Assembly: GCF_001522545.3 (NCBI RefSeq) | Contig: NC_031779.1 | Location: 4,678,460 to 4,742,459, forward strand | DNA: 64,000 nt | Source: Parus major | Lineage: Eukaryota > Chordata > Aves > Passeriformes > Paridae | Direction: 5' to 3' | Shown: piece by piece, positions 22,601 through 34,699 of the stretch | Position numbering within the stretch: the first letter of the stretch is position 1 | How the letters are laid out: each line of letters starts with the position of its first letter | The notes under the pieces: model-generated | What the model saw: the letters and a program-made list of their open reading frames with translations, nothing else | Database searches by the model: none | Told to the model about the DNA's origin: nothing | Made by a program: the position numbers and the translations under genes

Positions 22601-24529
22601 TCTGGAATAGAGGAGCTGTGGTCCCAAAGAGCCATAGGACACAGAGTCAGAACTGAAACAGAAAACTGGGGCAGATGACAGCAACAGAGGAACACAGAAA
22701 TAAATAGTAACATGAAGTGAGAACTGCCCTCACCTTCAGCAGCCCTTAACCTCGAGCTCAGTGTGTACCACCACATCAATCTTAGTCTAGGGTTGGAGCT
22801 GGGATTGGGGTCAGGCTTTCCAGAAGGAAAAGTAAACTGAGAAATGGGTAAGAGTGACACTGAGAGGAGCTGCCAGAGTAGCCTGAGAACAGCTGGTGGG
22901 ATATTGTCTTTGGCATTAGGCAATCCAGGCACGTGGCCACATTCCTGATGTAGGCTTCAGTCAAGAGTTAAGGACAAGATTAAGGTGGAAGCATTGAGGA
23001 TGAAATGTCCTAATCATTAAGTAATCCTGAGAAGGAGCTACCGAAGAGAAGTGAGGGATGCTGTCAGTGTTTTGCCCCTCTTAGTGTTATGTACTGCTTA
23101 GGGATGCCAGGAGCATCCTATGGCGTAAGTCTCAGCCCAAGTTTAGAGTTCCAGGACAGAGACTGGAGTGGTGGAGTGCAGTAAGCAGGGACAGGGCAGC
23201 TGCTGGGAGGTGTCTGGCACCAGCATGGTCCTCAGGGAGTGGGATCTGCACCACTTAAAAAGGAGAGTTATCTCTGCAAAACAATAAACAAAAAAGTGCC
23301 TTGTTCCAACCTGTGCTCTGTTTCTTGTGTTGAGAAGGCTGTACCCGATGTAGGGAAGGGGAGTTCCCTGTCTATTTGTCATGAAAATGTAGGAATGGCC
23401 ACATAGAGGGGTGTGATGCAAAGGATGGAATTATTGTGGTTTAAACAGCAGGCAATAGCCAAGAATAATCTAAGCAAGTGAGGTTAGGGGAAAGGTATTG
23501 ATTTTGTGTCACACAAATGTAGGTAGAACATCTAAATATTAAATAATGTTCTCAGGGCACTGGCTGAAAAAGGAAAGCACAATTTATTTAACGATCTGTA
23601 GAACGCAGTGTCCTTGAGGTCAATAATGTGTATTTAACCTTTAGGTTTTCTGTGTTGTCTGCTTGTCCAGTTGGTTTATGAAGTGTATGCTAACATGATT
23701 GGGGATTTAAGGCAGAGATAACTTGATCTCTCAAACATTCACTGCTGTTGCATGTGGATATTGGACAAATCCATTGTGAATCTGCTGAGCTTTCTCTGGC
23801 ACTGCCTGCAGCAACTGCTGCTACTCTGTCACTGCCTTGTGCTCTGAATGCAATAGTGTTTATAATGTGAACATGAAGATTGCTGTCTTAATCCAGTTCT
23901 ACTTTGCCTCCAAAATTTAAAATAAAAATAACCTCTTCTAGCTGCAGCTTTTATCAAGGGACTTGTGCTTATTTGGTGGCACAAATAATGATTAATTTAT
24001 TTTGAGATTAGGATTAATATTCTTTAGATTAAGAAATCTGGTAAGAAATATAGGCAGAACTTCAGCTGGCAGCAAGCATGCCTCAGTTAAGAACAGATTA
24101 AGACTGAAGATTTTACAAAGTGATCCTTATTAGACACTAAAATCTAATGTCATAATGAGAGTAAATGCCACAGTTCTGTAGAGTTTTACTTCTCTGGGAA
24201 GGCTTTAGATCATTCTTACAGGACAGCCACAGTTCAAATACTGAGCTGGCCATCAATAGACTGCAAGTTCTGTTTCCAGCTCTGTAAAAAGATTCTGTGT
24301 GTGTGGCAAAAACTCAGTCTGTGATTCAGCAGAGCACTGAGGGATGTGCCTTCACTTAAGCAGCTGGCAGCTCCATTTGCATAGAATTGCTGTATTGTTT
24401 GGGAAATGCAGAGTTCCTTGGCTGGCTAAGGGCTCCTCAGTGACATGGAACTACAAACTTCACATGTGCATTTGCTTCTGAAGTAAACTAAAGAGGATAA
24501 TTTTGTATTTCCAGCAAAATGTTTTATTT
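19611..24529. other. Intergenic stretch, no gene recognised
   Basis: The sequence is AT-rich and unique, with no identifiable exon or interspersed repeat. Short frames occur on both strands (longest about 126 codons near 22552-22932, minus) without recognisable domains. A purine-rich plus-strand interval occurs at 20800-21110. An octamer-type ATTTGCAT lies at 24375-24382. Confidence 0.55.
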
Positions 24530-25720
24530 TCCCAGCTCCAAATGGTGGGGCAAAACAGGAAGTAATGACAATGTTATCGAAATACATCCTGATATCAAAA
24601 ATATTCTATACAAGCATTGTGCTCCCCCTCATTTCTTAATCGGAGCATTGTCTCCCTGGATTGCTTTCTGAAAGGTTTGGATCAAAGTAATTAAAATTTT
24701 AAGGGTATTTCAGAAAACAGATCAAATTAGTATGATCTCATTTTTCTATTAATTTCCCTTTTTATTTTCTTTATATTTACGAGTCATCTATTATTTATGT
24801 TTATTAGTAACTGAGTATTAAATATTTTTTCAAACAAAATCTGCAGTAATCTGAGTGCTTGATAACTTGTTGGAAATGAGGTTATAATCCTATGAAAACT
24901 TTTGCCTGAAGCAATGACTGTTTCCATATAAGTAGTTCTATCAACTTTTTCTTGTATAGAAACAGATGAAGGATAGATCTGCCAAGTTATATTGTATGTA
25001 CATGATGCTGAGTCTTTCAGGGAGATTTCTCTCACAGGAAGACAATACTTTCCCTCTGTGACCTTTCCCCCTACAAGTAATCTGTCACTGTATAATTAAA
25101 TGAGAAAGTAAATAATGTTATTATTTCTGAGCATGGACACAGTGCACACAGTAACAAATCGGATTCAAAGAATAGCTGATGAGGGGATTTGTGGAGACCC
25201 TTGATTCAAAGTTTTAAGTGCAGTACAACCAGATACCTACTCTAAATTGGCTGCCACTGTAATTAAAAGTATAAATGTTTCAAGCTGAATACATCCTATT
25301 AGTAAGATTTTAGGAAACAAAAATTTAATTTATTCACATTCGATATGGTCTGTAAATGCCACCATTATATGCTTTCCCCTGGCCTTTGATTAGCTATGGA
25401 TTAATAAAACTTTTATACCTTCTTTGTCAGCCTCATTTTGAACTCTGTTTTTGCATACTGTTACTATTAAATAAATGAATTAGTGTCCAGAAATGTGTCA
25501 TGCATATTACCTAGCAGCAGGAAGCATAATACAGTGGTCAGCTCCCCAGGAGCATTATAAATCCTAACACGCTCGGTAACCTGCTCATGTGGACCTATTA
25601 AAAGCTTGATGATTTAGTGAAGCAGTATTTGTGCTTAACAATGGAATTTTAGTTAATTCAAAACAAAGTAAATCATTTCCAATTACAGTATTTGAATATT
25701 CACAGTAGCTACATAAGGAT
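24530..25720. promoter_or_regulatory. AT-rich CNE-like block
   Basis: About 1.2 kb of AT-rich, repeat-free sequence is dense in ATTA/TAAT, TATTTGAATATTC and related motifs. A CCTTTGATTAGC string with a TCF/LEF-type CTTTGAT core lies near 25380-25395, and CpG-retaining patches lie near 25340 and 25570. An 83-codon minus frame at 24784-25035 has no recognisable domain. A distal developmental enhancer cluster is plausible but inferred. Confidence 0.4.
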
Positions 25721-26987
25721 GTGCAATGCTGCCAAGAAAAAAAAAGAAAAGGCATTATAAAGGTTGACTGGAGTTTAGCATTTCGAGTGGTGGCTGTACC
25801 TCAGCATCAAATGAACACCACTGTTTGTAAAACATATTTATTTGACATAGCTGCTTCACTGTGATTACAAAGCTATGGTTTAGGATGGGCAAAACTTTCC
25901 AGAGACTGTGAAGACTTGAGTGTCCAGAAAGGCTCCTGAAGGTGAGGCAGCAGCAAGAGCAGGAGAGGCACCCAGCCAAGGGAGTGTTCAAATGGATGGA
26001 GCAGGGTTGGCTGCAGTGATTTGGATCAATTCAATGGCACTTTTTGTATCTGTGCCTACACATGTCTCAGCAGGGCTTGGGGGAGAGAGCATCTGCCAGA
26101 CTATCCTGGGACTCTCTTGCAGGGAGATGAGGGGTTGATGGGAAGGGTCAAATTCCATGAAATATTTTAGTAGCTTCTGTCAGGTGTAGCCAATGTGCTG
26201 TGTGTGTATATGTGGATAGACACAGATGCACACAATGTTATTTATAGTGTGTGGAAGATTAGGCTGTTCCTTTTGAAAATGGGTCAATGTTTTCCAAATC
26301 TATGCTTTCAACACAAATTTAGAATTGTGGCTATACCTTAAAATGCCAATATGCTTCAAGAAAGGCACTGGTTTATGCTTGTGAAAACATAATTTCTTAA
26401 GGTAAGTAGAATATAGCCAAATAAATGTCATATGAAGCACAGAACTACATGACAAGGACTTATTAACTTAGTCTCTGCTCAGCTGATTTGCACTGTATGG
26501 TGCAGAGAGAAGGTGGGGGAATAGGTGAAATGCCAGCCTCCAGGCAGATTTTACATCTTAATTTATTCCCATTACTTTAAAAAAAATTATTCTGACGTTT
26601 TCCTTTATGAGTGACACTTGCTATATTCAGATATAGTTATATAAACCTGTTGCTGTTAATTGAGATTACATTATTCCTACAAGTGTCTCTCTGACTCTTG
26701 CAATTTTCAGGCCTCGATTCCATTAATAATCTTAAAAATACCAGTATTTGCTCCTTGTGGCTTATTGGTCTCAGCATAATGACTTCTATTTGAAGATGAT
26801 GGCAGTCATGTGATATCACCTACTTATTAAAAAGTCCTGAGGGAAGAGGCTCAGGAATAGATTCATCATTAAAACCAATGTGTTCCTACTGAAGTCTGAA
26901 ATACAAAGTATCACCCAGTATCCTCAGAAGCTTTCTTTGTTCATTTTGGCTGTTAAAAGTCCCGACTACAGCCAGGTGCTGCAGGGC

Positions 26988-27084
26988 AAATTAACAATCC
27001 TAGAGCTGCAGAAAGAGATCCATGGAAAATGATATAAATTAACAATCCTAGAGCTGCAGAAATAGATCCATGGAAGATGGATAT
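26988..27084 (+). repeat. 48-bp tandem duplication
   Basis: Two adjacent copies with period 48 begin AAATTAACAATCCTAGAGCT at 26988 and 27036. They differ at only a few positions in the 3' part, where the second copy also carries one extra base. The near-identity indicates a recent event. No coding frame is affected. Confidence 0.95.
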
Positions 27085-30000
27085 GATTTAGAGGAATAAG
27101 TCAGGACAATAAGGCACGACTATAGGGATGTTATGGATTATAAGATCTGAGGTGATGATCATTCGTTTAAAATCCTGTTTATATGCCATGGAGAAGTCCT
27201 CTGCAGGTTCCTGCTGTGTTGTTGGTGTCTCAAAGCTAAGGACTGGCACCTGATGCTCAGGGTGCTCAAGGGGCTGCTGATTGCATTTGCAAGTAATTAT
27301 CAGCACTTGTGCAAATTGCTGTGGGGCTGTGACCTCACAGGCATTCACAAGAGTAAGGTGGTCTTAATTAGCATTCAAAACAAATTCCAGGGGGTTTATA
27401 AAAGTCTTTTTCCTCTGTTCTTGCCACCCATTTTTAGGTTTATTTTTTGTTTGTCTTTTAACTCGTCTCTACCCTGAAGCCACCCACCGAAGCAGCGAAC
27501 ATTCTCTGTGTGGAGATGGAGATAAGGGAAGGAGAAGGCACTAATGTGGAATCACTTTGAGGGGATCCACCTGGAGATTGGCTGGGTTTTCCTGGCAGGT
27601 TTGGCTCTGGAGGCAGCCTGGGCTCAAGCACCTGTCTGCTGCAGAGTGCGCCCGGAGGAACCCCGGCAGAGGTTTGCATAGTCCTCATGGCCAAGGAGAT
27701 ATTCCTTTTGTGAGAACTTTGAGGCCTTGATCGGAGGTAGAGGGTGAGTAACTTTGTTTTGGAATTAAGACTGAAGCTCGTGCTTGTATCTGAGCCTCAG
27801 CCTATGCCTGGGTGGTCATTAAGCAATTGTGTGGGGCCACGTTGAGCTCAAAGTCGTCTAAAACCTTCTGCCAGAAATTCTGAGAGCTCCTGGAATGGTT
27901 ATGAAGAAACTGTCTTTTATTCCTTGTTATATGTAATGCTGTATTCTTTCTGCAATGTGCTCTCGTCTCCTCTTGATTACAAGCCACAGACCATGAGGAA
28001 AAGGGTAACCAATATTGGTGTGGTGAGGGGCAAAATTTGTTGTGACTCTAACAAGAATTGCTGACTGTGTGTAGCTCTATTTTTCCTTTTTAAGTGTTAT
28101 AAATACATATTGTGATATTGGCTTTTTGCAAGTATTAAGATGAATGTTATATGTAGAATGTTAGAATAGCTTTTATGTGAATGCAGTCTTTTTCTTTTTT
28201 TCCTGCTATTAGCTAGAATATAGGTGTAGGTCAGGAGAATGTTGGATGTTAGGTTCAGGTCCTGCCTGAATAAGATAACCTCTAGCGAACAGATGAATGA
28301 GGCCTCTTGATTGACTGAAAAAATCTTACAACTTAGAAAATCCATTAGTTGGTGCAAAACATGAATAACACATATAAATAAGAATGAAGAATGTATATTA
28401 ATCCCTTAATTTCTTCCTCTTGTGAGAGCAAAGCTAAAATGATTTGCTCTCCAAGTAGCAAGAAGTAAATTGCAGTTTAGTTAAAATATGGTTGATGTGG
28501 TATGGGTATATAGGATTTTGGAGCCCAAGTTCAGTGATAAAGTTCAATGACAAGGCTCTTAGTGTTTCTAACTGCTGAAGCAACAACTTTGTCTCTACAC
28601 AGTGCCTGTAACTAAAACCAATATTAAGTTTGTTCTACTGAACTGAATTTTTAAAGAGTATTGATGGCAGGGCTTTGCACTAGGAATGTTTATTCTGGAC
28701 TACATATCATGCATCCACATCCCTCCAGGCATATGCAGGATCTTTCCACAGAAAGCATAAAACTAAGAATAGGAATCTGGTCTAAACATCTTCTCATATA
28801 TTCTGGCAACTTTGACATAACTGTGAAGATGGAGATCCTTCCAAAATTCCAATGCAAAGATCCAGTCCTGGTGATTGTGGAGATAGGACTCTGAAATTGA
28901 ATTGATTCCCATCTTCTAAACTTTTCAAAGTCTTCTTTTTATAGGCATGTAAAAGCTAAAATCTTTTAAATCCTCATAAGCTAATAAGCTGTCCTGCCTG
29001 CAGGGCTCTTTCATGTCAGATTGTTGTGCACTCTGAAGTTCTTGTCCAGCTCATTCATCAAACAGCTTTTCCTGTATCTGAAAAATCTGAGGACATCTTT
29101 CACTTATCAAAAAAAAGGAAATGTGTTGTATCTTCAGCAGGAATTGGCTTCAGAAACTCTGGAAATTTCCCAGTGTTCATAGTCATATGATGGATTTTTC
29201 AACAGGATGTGAAGGGAAAAATTGGAGTTTATTTGTAAAACTAATAGATGAGTTGTTTATATATGTCAACAAAGCTAATAAGCTTCAAATCTGCTCTGCA
29301 TTTGGTTAAACCCAGTGATGCACATTTCTGCACCCACCTGTGAAATTTGTGTGGCTTTTACCTCTGACTTGTATCTAAGAAAATGGGAGCTGTCCACACT
29401 TAGTACACTCCAGACTGAGTTTGTTTAAACCCACGTTTCACTGAATATATAGACATAATTTTTTTCTTCTTCATACCTTATGTCTATCTAGGTATGTCTT
29501 TGTGCATGTGGATGAGCAACTTGTTCCCAATAGTATGAGAAACATCTGTAAAAAGAACATATTTCACTGACAGTGGCAGTGTGCCAAGAATATGCCCCAA
29601 CTCCTGCTCTCAAGAACATGAGTTTGTGCTTCAGCTCAGACACAGTGTGCAGGGAAGGAAAATGTAACCCCAGTTTAATGCATATTTACAAGATCCCTGC
29701 TCTCTCCAGTATGGTGTAATGAGTACCCAATGTGCAGTTTGTATCGCTGTTAAAGGAGTGCTGGTGGAAACACCAAATGAAACCAACATGCTAAAATATT
29801 GTAATCTATCCCACAGGGTGCTGTTCTTCAAGGGCTTGGTGATTAGAGGCTTTGTTTTCATGCAGCAAATGTTACTTATTCACATAAAAGTCCTGCAGAG
29901 AGACTGAGGGACTTACACTGGCTGTGTTTGCTCAGGAGATGGGGCTGGGGCAGGGTTGTTCTTCCATGAAGAGAACCATCATTGAAGAGTATTGGGAACC

Positions 30001-30629
30001 TCTTCAGGCTTTGTACCATGGCTCTGCTTTTGATCATGTGTATAAATACATGTTCTGCAGAGTGGTTGATGAAATTCAGTCAATTTGATTGATAATTGAA
30101 CTGATAAATAAAAGATCAATGAAAATAATGAGGCTAAAAACATCTGGGACTTGGTTTATGTGAATCTCCTCAATGGTAACCACACCAGATGTAAAAACAG
30201 AATTCCCAGTTGGTTTCTTGGTTTAGACCCTGTGGGTTTTCAGTGTCTTTCCATGGTGGAATGTGGGCTGAGCAGTAATGCAGAGGGTGGAATGAAGTCA
30301 GGCACAGGCCTGGGTGCAATCCCTGCAGCTGTCTTGGCTGGTTTCTGCTTCTGTCCAGAACTGGATGAATGCTTTTCTAAAGTTTGAGGGGCTCCAATGA
30401 GATGCTCTTGTATTTGTTGTTGCTGGGGTTTTTTTTCCCCCAAGTGGCTAATGAAAGAAACAGAAAATTAAATACTTCAAAGAAAATATTTGATGTGAAG
30501 TTGCAAGGATTTTGAGAGAAATTCAAATCACAATGAACAGAAACTTGTTCTCACTGTTGAGTTTTTTTCTTTATATATATTTTTTGTCAGGTGTGTTCCA
30601 TTTCAGTGAAGAGAACTGAAAAAAAATGG

Positions 30630-30682
30630 TAGTTGGGTTTTTTTCAGATTTTTTTTCCTTCTTCCTTCTTTTTTTTTCCTCT
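30630..30682. repeat. T/C-rich low-complexity tract
   Basis: This T-rich pyrimidine run carries CTTCC interruptions. On the minus strand it gives the Lys-rich stretch in a 103-codon open frame, which is an artefact. Confidence 0.75.
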
Positions 30683-31719
30683 TTGAAAGTGTAATGTGTG
30701 CACTTAGGAAAATGGACTGCTGTCAGGAGATAATTTAACAGACAGTGAAAAAAATCTTGAAGTGTTTGAGGATAGTGGTTAAATTTCTTCAATTTCAAAA
30801 TATTTTGAAATGTTTCAGCTGGGAAAAGGGTGTGGGGGAAATGTGAGGAAAAGTTTGTATACATACTTTTATGTTTAGGCACAAGATAGAAATGAGAGAT
30901 GTAGTAAAGCTTAGTACAAAATAAAAAGAAGAAAATCTTTAAATAAACTCAAATAGAATGGAGAACTAATTTAAAACAAACTGAAATAGAAATACTTTTT
31001 AACAGTGAAAAATACTCTGAGAACTTTCTGATGTTTTGTCCATAGAGTCTGGTTTTTCAATAGAAGGAGTTTTTGTTTTCCCCTTTTTGGAAATTCATTG
31101 ATGCAATCTCTTTCTCAGTTAGGAATGAACACTGTTTACATTTACTGTTTGAACTGAGATTCAGGAAATCTAAATGACCTGACAGTGATGTCAGTGGCAG
31201 CCCAGCAGAGCTGAGAACAGATCCCTCACCTGCATTCTGGATTTGTTCTACTCTGAGCTTGTATTCCTTGGGAAGAAATCTTTGCTAGTCACAGCTGGTA
31301 AATCCCAGTCCCTCCTTTCTCTGCATGGCCGGGGGGAAGGCTGGGCTGTGTGTGACAGGGACACACCGTGACAGTGTTTGTCACCTCCCAGGGACCTGCC
31401 AGCCTGCCTGTCCTGAGCATTTTACCTTGGCTTGAGCAAATGCTCTGCATCCTCTGGGGTGTCGCTAAAGAGTTTCCTGTGGACATGCTGAATTTGGGTA
31501 TCTGTCAGGAAATACACTGCAATTTTCAGAGGGCAACTGTACTTGTAGGATGGTCAGTACAGTGTTGCAGCTGTGCTCAAATGCCAAATCCTTGAATCTG
31601 AGCCATTTCAAATTTTGTTGAGCTTCTAGTTTCAGGGCATTATTTTTACCTCTGCCTGGTATGTTGGCAGCTTGGCTTGCTTCTTTTACTCTTGTGCCTT
31701 CTTAAATGTTTGGAAATAA

Positions 31720-32540
31720 TGTTTGTTTAGGAGTAACTGCAGCTCTCCTTATATAAATATTCCTTTGGTTTAGCTTATTAATAAGCCAATTAATAGCTTG
31801 TTAATAAATGCCTTTTACCACCTTTTGAAACCAAAAACAAAGTAAAAAAGGAAAATTTTCTCTTTTAACCTAGAGAAAGTAAGAACACTATTCTAGTGTC
31901 AATGGCTGGAGTGTAAAAATCATTAGGAATAAAATTCTGAGGGACAATGTCCTCAGCATTATCACTAATATAAAATCACATTATCTATTAAAAGTGTAAA
32001 TTTGTGTCTTGCAGACTTAAAACTGCTGGATACTGCAACAAAAATCGTGTGTGTTGGTTTTTATTATTAACTCTAGCTTTGAATTAGAATTCCCCATATT
32101 ACAGCTTGGAGCTAAACTCTGTTTACAAAACAGTATTTACACTTGACTAATTTTGCAGATCAAACTAATTAAATCAATTAAACTGGTGATTAACCAAATG
32201 AAGGCTGATTGCAAAAATTAGTGGGTTTATTTTGGAGGACTGGAAGTAAGCTAATTACTGCAGTGATTACTTGAACCTGGAGTACTCTAAATGTGGTATA
32301 AATTGAAACCTCATAGTGAATTAGACTGGGAATTCATTACAGTTTAAAGCACTGTTAATACTATTCAGGCTGCTCCTCCTGTGTGGAAATTTCACTCAGT
32401 ATTTTGTATACTGATAAATAATCATTTAGTCTGTGTCCTTTTAAATAACACCAAGTAATTTCACACAGTATTTTTTTCTCGGGGCTGAGTCACAAGTCTG
32501 TTTTTATGAAAATGAAGTTACTAAAACTGTCAATCATATT
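31720..32540. promoter_or_regulatory. AT-rich CNE-like block
   Basis: The sequence is rich in TTAATAAGCCAATTAATAGC-type motifs (31770-31800) and, at 32080-32350, in AATTAAATCAATTAAAC-type strings. It lacks simple repeats and long frames. Clustered homeodomain-like cores suggest an enhancer. The call is compositional. Confidence 0.4.
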
Positions 32541-32549
32541 CCTACACTG

Positions 32550-32570
32550 TGCATGATGGGAAATGTAGTC
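32550..32570 (-). promoter_or_regulatory. ZNF143/THAP11-type motif
   Basis: The minus strand reads GACTACATTTCCCATCATGC, a close match to the extended ZNF143 (Staf) site ACTACAATTCCCAGCATGC found at many vertebrate promoters and some loop anchors. Here it lies in AT-rich DNA without a CpG island, immediately after a CNE-like block. No start site or exon is apparent nearby. Confidence 0.6.
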
Positions 32571-32829
32571 CAAGTCTCCCTCCATCACCACAAAACCATG
32601 TGTTCTCTTCTGGATTCACGTGCTTGCCACAGCAATTTTGGGGTTGATGTCTTACTTTGTGGTTGCCATCTCCAGCTGTTGGCTTGGTTCACAGAAGAAA
32701 TGGGGGTTTGCTTCTCTTGCCCTGCTCATGGCTTTAACTGTTGGCACAGCACAAAATGGTTTGTACTAATCCTAATTTGTTGCATTTCACGCTCATACTT
32801 GGAAGTGTGATGCTGTAGAAGGATTTTAG

Positions 32830-33135
32830 AAAATGAAATTGATCTGTGAGATTACTCGCTCATTTTGTTTGCCAATGCAAGCTATTCCCTGTAGGATACT
32901 TCCCAGGCTATTTCATTCCTCCTTGCTTTGCCAATTAACAACAGAATATAAATGTCTACTAAAAATGACCTATATTATACAGTTCTTTCAAGCACATCTC
33001 CTTGCAAGGGGGTTAATGAAATTGCACAGAATTAAAATAGAAAGACCTGAAAGAGCTGGAGTATTATGTAGTTTGTGGTTATTGCCTATTATGCTTATGA
33101 CTATTGTAAACATGCTTTGTTTTAAGCTTGTTTTG
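32830..33135. promoter_or_regulatory. CNE-like segment
   Basis: The segment is AT-rich, unique and low in simple sequence. An open frame of 101 codons (32833-33138, plus) spans it, but the translation has no family resemblance I recognise. The segment is better explained as non-coding with scarce in-frame stops. Confidence 0.3.
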
Positions 33136-34699
33136 TAGGATCCTTGCATCCCTCATCCAGGGAGGGGTTCAGTTTCAGTCCTCATTTCTCCAGTGAATCC
33201 AGACACTTGAGAGTTATGCTGCATAAGAGGCTTTTATTCTGTATGTTTTTGCAGGTTTGGATTATTTTCTCATGCACATGAACACAGGTCCCACTTGGTT
33301 AAAAACAAATTTCTGTAGACCAAAATGCAGATCTCACTCCTTCATTTTGTTGTTCTCTAAGCACATTTTGTTGTCCCACTCTAAGCAAAGCCATATGTAG
33401 GCCTTTTGCAGCATTCCCTTCAGAAACTCTCTGCCAAGGATAAGGAAATTAACTAACTAAAACAAAATAATTAATTAAAAGTATGACCATTTCCCCCTGT
33501 AGTTGCTTAACTGGGAATTGTTCATTTTACTGCTGACATTACCAGCTGCATTTTATCAAGGGGAACTTCAGACATAAGGAAAAGTATCTAAATCTAAAGG
33601 TGTTAGAAAAGATAGCAGGTGCCAATGAAGCCATTTTGCTGGACAAGTAATGTGAACTGAGATTACTGATGGGAATGGCTGAGGAAAAGGTGAGGATCAG
33701 CCATGGGATGGGACAGGAACTTGGTGGGTCATTGCAAAGGCTCAGCATGAGCCAGTAGAGGTGGAAGGCAGCAGTGGGAAGGATTTTGGCTATTTTTGAG
33801 CAGATCTGGAATGTGAGAGCTGCAGATGTTGCCCTGTGTGCACAGAGGAGGTTTCCCCATGTGAAGGCAGAGCCTGGCTCTGCAGGGAGTGCAGTGCTCG
33901 GCACTGTTGGACAGCTGAGTGGAAGGAGAGAGAAGTGACGGGATGTGAACCGCTCAGGGACAGAACCGAGACCTGCCGCGAAAGGGGTGAGGTTTGTGAG
34001 CTCTGACCCCCTCTGAAGACTGTAGCTGAGATGTGCTCACAAATATTTAGGAGCTCTCAGCACGAGAAAAGAACAGCATGTGTCCAGTGTTGTACTTGGG
34101 CAGAGTGTGACAGCAGAGTCATCAAAGCAAAGGAAAGGGAATATCAAGGGAGGCTCCCTCAGCCAAGCACCTCCTGGGCAGCTCCAGCCTTCTGCTGCTG
34201 GCCACAGGGGCTTCTCCTTCTCCCCTGGGCTCTTAGCAATGCTGGAAAGCACCCGGTAGCAAAAGTACTGAAAGGACTCAGGAAGGTGGGCTTTTCACTA
34301 TGCCATATTGGTTTTAGGGTTTTATCTGAGTGTGTCCAAGTAAGCTTTCTAAAAAAAGATGTAGGAATACCAAGATGATCCATATCATTATGTATAGATG
34401 GTTTAAAAAGAAAATTATGTTCTGTTGCAGGGTACTCACTTCTTGAGCAGATTTCTAATCCCATAGAAATCACTTTCTCCAAAAACAGTCAGATATTCAA
34501 GTTTGTATGTGAAAGTCACATGAAAAATAAGCCTGATATTTTTTCTTTTATTTTTTAGCACATATATATATAATCTTCCATAACTGCCTTTGCAAGCTAT
34601 AAATTTTCTTTCTTAGAGGAGATTTGTAATGGAATGAAAATATATAAATGCAGTTTAGTAGATGAATGATTTAAGGGAAGAAACCATACGTGTGAAGTA
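33136..34699. other. Intergenic stretch, no gene recognised
   Basis: The part at 33680-34010 is somewhat GC-richer, with scattered CpG near 33935-33980. Open frames of 107-121 codons occur on both strands at 33539-34482 without recognisable domains. A short (TA)n patch is at 34562-34574. Nothing else is supported. Confidence 0.5.

Larger units (their letters stand above)
25721..31719. other. Intergenic stretch, no gene recognised
   Basis: The sequence is mostly unique and AT-rich. It includes the 48-bp tandem duplication at 26988-27084 and a polypyrimidine tract near 30640-30682. A moderately GC-rich patch lies at 27530-27680, where open frames in both directions lack recognisable domains. 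No exon or RNA gene was recognised. Confidence 0.5.

Noticed and set aside
30571..30882. Lys-rich minus-strand frame
   Set aside because: The Lys run is the translation of a T/C low-complexity tract.
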